A stretch of DNA of 64,000 nucleotides from Salinisphaeraceae bacterium (GTDB lineage Bacteria > Pseudomonadota > Gammaproteobacteria > Nevskiales > Salinisphaeraceae). This document shows, one piece after another, positions 61,039-64,000 of this stretch. Under the pieces are notes generated by a model. The model was not told where the DNA came from, did no database searches, and was given only the letters and a program-made list of their open reading frames with translations. The stretch is taken from assembly GCA_002683405.1 (NCBI GenBank), contig NYTH01000028.1, positions 1-64,000 of the forward strand. The letters are read 5' to 3'. Position numbers and translations under genes: made by a program. Positions within the stretch are counted from its first letter, which is position 1. Every line of letters starts with the position of its first letter.

Positions 61039-61646
61039 GCCGCGGGCTCCCGACGCAGCTGCACCAGGAACTCGATGATTACCGGCAGCCCGCGCGCCAC
61101 GCAGAGGAAGGCGGCCGTGAAGACGAGCGCGAAACTGGCCCATTGAATCGGTCCGGACCAGGCCGCCCAGAACTCCGGCGCCAGCGCGGGCGCCGGCTGC
61201 CACAGAAGAATCCAGGCGAAGGCGGCGGCCTTGACCACCGCGTAGAAGCCGCGCATGAACCGACCCGCCACCAGAAAGCGCCCGACCGGTGACTGCATCA
61301 TGTCAAACGCCGCGGTACCGCTGGCGGCCCCCTTGCTGCGCACCGCATCGACCAGCGAGCCGCGAATGATGAACAGCAGCGGCACCCACACGCCCACGAA
61401 GCCCAGATGCGCCAGCACCACCCACATGACGTTTTCGACAATACGATCCACGGCGATATCGAAGGTGGCGCCGAACACGGACTCCTCGCCAAACTTGCGG
61501 GCCACGTAGCCGTCCAGGGCGTCCGTAACAATGATGAAGACCATCAGCGGCGCGTTGATCAGCTGCAGCGTCGGATTGCCGGAATAGACGATGCCCAGCA
61601 GGACCAGCAGCAGCACGAAGCGCGACGTCGTAATGAAGTTGGCCAT
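61035..61646 (-). CDS. CDP-alcohol phosphatidyltransferase
   Basis: A 203-residue membrane enzyme. The full motif D-x2-DG-x2-AR-x8-G-x3-D-x3-D is at residues 42-67 (D42, D45, G46, A49, R50, G59, D63, D67), the spacing of the PgsA/PIS group, unlike the Pcs-type enzyme at 20170. Hydrophobic segments surround it. Its start overlaps the gpsA stop (TGATG), and its stop overlaps the HAD phosphatase start. gpsA makes glycerol-3-phosphate, so this trio could form phosphatidylglycerophosphate and then phosphatidylglycerol; inference only. Confidence 0.88.
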   Translation of the reverse strand: MANFITTSRFVLLLVLLGIVYSGNPTLQLINAPLMVFIIVTDALDGYVARKFGEESVFGATFDIAVDRIVENVMWVVLAHLGFVGVWVPLLFIIRGSLVDAVRSKGAASGTAAFDMMQSPVGRFLVAGRFMRGFYAVVKAAAFAWILLWQPAPALAPEFWAAWSGPIQWASFALVFTAAFLCVARGLPVIIEFLVQLRREPAA

Positions 61647-62668
61647 CAATCAACTTCCTCCCGCGAAGGCCGGCCGGTCAAAACCGCGACAGCTTGTCGC
61701 GGCGTGGCGCCCTCATGCAATACGCAGTAGGCCTGATGGGCGATGGGCATCTCGATATCCGACTGCCGGGCAATGCGGTCGACCTCGCGCGCCACGCGCA
61801 CGCCCTCCACCACCTGCTGTATCTCGCGCTGCGCGGCCTCCACGCCCTTGCCGGCCGCCAGCGCCAGACCCATGCGCCGATTGCGCGACTGGTCGTCCGT
61901 GCAGGTCAGCAGCAGATCACCCAGGCCGGCCATCCCCATGAAGGTCTCGCGATGTCCCCCGAGCGACTCACCCAGGCGCACCATTTCGTTGAGCCCGCGG
62001 GTGATCAGCAGCGCCCGCGCGTTGGCGCCAAAGCCCAGCCCGTCCGAAATACCGACGGCGATGGCCAGCACGTTCTTGACCGCACCCCCCACGCCCACGC
62101 CGGCCACGTCCGTAGAGGTGTACACGCGGAAGGTGCTGTCATGAAATGCCGCGGCCATATCCGCCGCCATGCCGGCGTCGCTGGAGGCAATCGTGACGGC
62201 GGTCGGCATGCCCTGCCCCACTTCGCCCGCAAAGCTCGGCCCGGACAGCACCGCCACCGGCCGACCGGCGCCCAGCACTTCATCCGCAACAATGTGCGGC
62301 AGCTTGGCCGACTCCGGTTCCAGACCCTTGGTGGCCCAGATGATGCGCTGCTCAGATGTTAGCAGCGGCTTGAGCCGCAGAAGCGTTTCGCGCAGCGCGT
62401 GGCTGGGCACGGTGACCAGCACGTCCTGCGCGCCATCCAGCGCCGCCTCCAGATCGGGCTCGCCGGTCAGCGTATCGGGAAAGGAACAGCCGGGCAGATA
62501 GCGCGCGTTCTCGCGTTGCGCCCGCATGTCGCTCACGTCTGCCGCGTTGCGACCCCACAAGCGCGTTGCGACGCCGTTGCGGCCGAGCTGGATGGCCAGA
62601 GCGGTGCCCCAGGAGCCGGCACCGATGGCCGCCATGCGGGTGGGCTTTTGCTCTGCGCCGGAGGCCAT
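61646..62668 (-). CDS. gpsA: Glycerol-3-phosphate dehydrogenase [NAD(P)+]
   Basis: A 340-residue cytoplasmic enzyme reducing dihydroxyacetone phosphate to sn-glycerol-3-phosphate for phospholipids. NAD motif IGAGSWGTALA is near residues 15-25, the catalytic Lys is in GVGGAVKNVLAIAVG, and the C-terminal VVEGVRVA segment is typical. It follows secB with 3 bases between, the usual gammaproteobacterial order. Confidence 0.96.
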   Translation of the reverse strand: MASGAEQKPTRMAAIGAGSWGTALAIQLGRNGVATRLWGRNAADVSDMRAQRENARYLPGCSFPDTLTGEPDLEAALDGAQDVLVTVPSHALRETLLRLKPLLTSEQRIIWATKGLEPESAKLPHIVADEVLGAGRPVAVLSGPSFAGEVGQGMPTAVTIASSDAGMAADMAAAFHDSTFRVYTSTDVAGVGVGGAVKNVLAIAVGISDGLGFGANARALLITRGLNEMVRLGESLGGHRETFMGMAGLGDLLLTCTDDQSRNRRMGLALAAGKGVEAAQREIQQVVEGVRVAREVDRIARQSDIEMPIAHQAYCVLHEGATPRQAVAVLTGRPSREEVD

Positions 62669-62671
62669 GCG

Positions 62672-63160
62672 TCAGTGCTGCGCCTGACCGCCGCCCTGCT
62701 GCTCCTTCTGGCGGTGCTGAAGATACAGCGCGTCGAAGTTCACCGGCTGGAGCAGGAAATGGGGAAAACCGGCTCGCTGCACCAGGTCACCCACCACTTC
62801 CCGGGTAAAGGGAAATACCAGGCTGGGGCAGTAGGCGCCCAGCACCTGGCTATGCTGTTCGCCCTCGAACCCGGTGACCTTGAACACGCCGGCATGCTGC
62901 ACTTCGACGATGTAGGCGGTCTGCTCTTCCTTGTAGGCCGTGAGGGTGACCGTCAGCGTGACCTGGTGGGAGTCGTCGCCCAGATCGGACACGTGGGTGT
63001 TCAGGTCCACATCGAGCTTGGGCCGAAACTGGGTCTGAAAGATGGCCGGGCCATCGGGCACTTCCACGGACGCATCCTTCACGTACATCTTCTGCAGCAG
63101 CACCTGACGTCCGGCCTGCTGACCCGACGCGGCCTGCGGGTTCTTGTCCTCTTCGGTCAC
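62672..63160 (-). CDS. secB: Protein-export chaperone SecB
   Basis: A 162-residue SecB, a tetrameric cytoplasmic chaperone that keeps preproteins unfolded for SecA. It shows LLQKMYVKDASVEVP, FEVxVQHAG-like beta strands and LGAYCPSLVFPFTREVVGDLVQRAGFP. The GTG at 63160 has GGAGGTGTC directly upstream and is preferred over the internal ATG at MYVKDAS. It is followed closely by gpsA. Confidence 0.95.
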   Translation of the reverse strand: MTEEDKNPQAASGQQAGRQVLLQKMYVKDASVEVPDGPAIFQTQFRPKLDVDLNTHVSDLGDDSHQVTLTVTLTAYKEEQTAYIVEVQHAGVFKVTGFEGEQHSQVLGAYCPSLVFPFTREVVGDLVQRAGFPHFLLQPVNFDALYLQHRQKEQQGGGQAQH

Positions 63161-63258
63161 GACACCTCCACTACAAACCCGTTTTCTGTATATCGATGGT
63201 ATAACGCCGGACCCGGGTCCGGCACGCCGCTGCGCACGGCAGAGTCGAAGGCCGCGCT

Positions 63259-63684
63259 TTACTTGCGCGTGATCGGCAGGCCCGCCGACTGCCAGGCCGT
63301 GATGCCGCCCTTCAGCGATACCGCATTGTGATAGCCCATACTCTTGAGCTTGGCGCAGGCCGCCGTGGACGTGTTGCCCATGGCGCAATAGCAGATGATG
63401 TTGGCGTCCTTGTCCTTGGAGATTTCCTTGGCGCGGGTATCGAGGCCGTTGTGCGGCACATGGATGGCGTTGAGGATATGCCCCTTCTTGAAGTCGGACG
63501 CGGCCCGGACGTCCACGATGCGCGCATCACCACTATTGATCAGGCGCACGGCCTCGCCCGGGGTCACGGGCTGCGGCCCGCGTAACCGGCGCCAGGCCTC
63601 CACCGCAATCAGCGCCACCACGATGACGAAAAAGGCGGTCCAGAGCAGCGGATGATTGCCTACAAATTCGTAGAGTCTGTCCAT
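63259..63684 (-). CDS. Membrane-anchored rhodanese-like protein (YibN-type)
   Basis: A 141-residue protein with one N-terminal membrane helix (about 12-30) and a rhodanese domain. The catalytic Cys is C100 in CYCAMGNTS, and DVRAASDFKKGHILNAIHVPHN is the conserved core. It probably faces the cytoplasm or periplasm at the inner membrane; sulfur donor unknown. In many gammaproteobacteria the order is yibN-grxC-secB-gpsA. Here only 98 bases separate it from secB, so grxC is absent from this spot. Confidence 0.9.
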   Translation of the reverse strand: MDRLYEFVGNHPLLWTAFFVIVVALIAVEAWRRLRGPQPVTPGEAVRLINSGDARIVDVRAASDFKKGHILNAIHVPHNGLDTRAKEISKDKDANIICYCAMGNTSTAACAKLKSMGYHNAVSLKGGITAWQSAGLPITRK

Positions 63685-63873
63685 AGGGAGAGATTGTTCC
63701 TGCGGATGGCTGAGCCAGGTCCGGGCCGCTGCCGGGCCGGCCGTGCCGGCGGCAGGCAGCCCGCAGCGTCAGACCGGCCACGAACCGGCCGGCGGGCGCT
63801 GGCGGCGCGCATTATTGCACACCTGACCCGCCGCGGATGAGACGCGCGCCCGGCATGGCTTAAACTGCCGCGT

Positions 63874-64000
63874 ATGCCCGCCGTGACCGCGCCAACCGAC
63901 ACCGCATGCCGCCCGCGCGGACCGCGCCTGCTTGGCGGGGGACTCGCCGCGCTGCTGCTCTTCGGCAGCCTCGCCGCGGCGCAGGACATGAACAAGGCCA
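63874..64000 (+). CDS. Truncated gene for a secreted protein (possibly EnvC)
   Basis: Starts at ATG 63874 and runs off the window end with no stop. The first 42 codons give a positively charged start, a hydrophobic signal (LLGGGLAALLLFGSLAAA) and a cleavage-like AAAQD. Only a few mature residues are present. In E. coli the yibN locus is beside gpmI and envC, and an exported protein is consistent with EnvC, the amidase activator. That is a guess from synteny; the visible sequence cannot confirm it. Confidence 0.5.
   Translation, partial: MPAVTAPTDTACRPRGPRLLGGGLAALLLFGSLAAAQDMNKA

Noticed and set aside
63188..63203. Second LexA-like site CTGTATATCGATGGTA upstream of secB
   Set aside because: The right half lacks ACAG, so it fits the consensus on one side only.

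Overview
The window is GC-rich (hand counts of four 60-base samples range from 52 to 70% G+C), densely coding DNA from a proteobacterial chromosome. Several local gene orders are typical of Gammaproteobacteria: lgt-thyA-folA, xerD-dsbC, secB-gpsA with a membrane rhodanese, and a single very large NAD-dependent glutamate dehydrogenase next to central metabolism. A lineage near Nevskiales/Salinisphaerales would fit, but that is a guess from gene content and not demonstrated.

Layout. 1-719 is non-coding and packed with short palindromes. 720-10124 holds an AidB-like acyl-CoA dehydrogenase, a giant CheR-PAS-GAF-GGDEF-EAL protein and a DUF1631 protein. 10141-13404 has a four-gene operon joined by ATGA overlaps (Nudix, metallo-beta-lactamase fold, small lipoprotein, epoxide-hydrolase-like) with a divergent gamma-glutamylcyclotransferase. 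13484-24648 contains a D-aminoacylase-type amidohydrolase, a methyltransferase, a lipoprotein MsrA, Maf, NhaD, a thioesterase, a phosphatidylcholine-synthase-type enzyme, a Baeyer-Villiger-type monooxygenase, FabH, ExoD and a GFA protein. 24719-30124 carries an MltB-type transglycosylase, a DUF3047 protein, a Wzx/MATE-type flippase and a QueC-like PP-loop protein of unknown substrate. A tRNA-Leu(CAA) at 30362 is followed by 0.7 kb of apparently non-coding DNA with a 60-bp tandem repeat.

31256-36884 holds small conserved proteins, a truncated secretin-like protein, a second Nudix enzyme, fdxA, dsbC-xerD and zapE. From 49321 down to 37167 lies a long minus-strand run: sirtuin, ROK kinase, GST, NAD-GDH, alkyl-DHAP-synthase-like flavoprotein, GlpD and FGGY kinase. 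52417-50024 is lgt-thyA-folA plus an acyl-CoA-binding protein. 56826-52490 is an orphan type VI secretion cargo cassette (DUF4123 adaptor, VasX-like effector, DUF6708 putative immunity protein), the clearest accessory element in the window. 56970-64000 holds a TVP38-flavoprotein fusion, DAHP synthase, and a phospholipid/secretion cluster (HAD phosphatase, CDP-alcohol phosphatidyltransferase, gpsA, secB, rhodanese), ending in a truncated secreted-protein gene.

Recurring theme: many genes concern lipid and envelope chemistry (two CDP-alcohol phosphatidyltransferases, GpsA, GlpD, alkyl-DHAP-synthase-like enzyme, FabH, thioesterase, acyl-CoA-binding protein, Lgt, ExoD, MltB, flippase). Most are ordinary housekeeping genes. 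The accessory-looking parts are the T6SS cassette, the PP-loop/flippase pair beside the tRNA, the palindrome mosaic at the left end, and a small membrane protein behind a LexA-like site.
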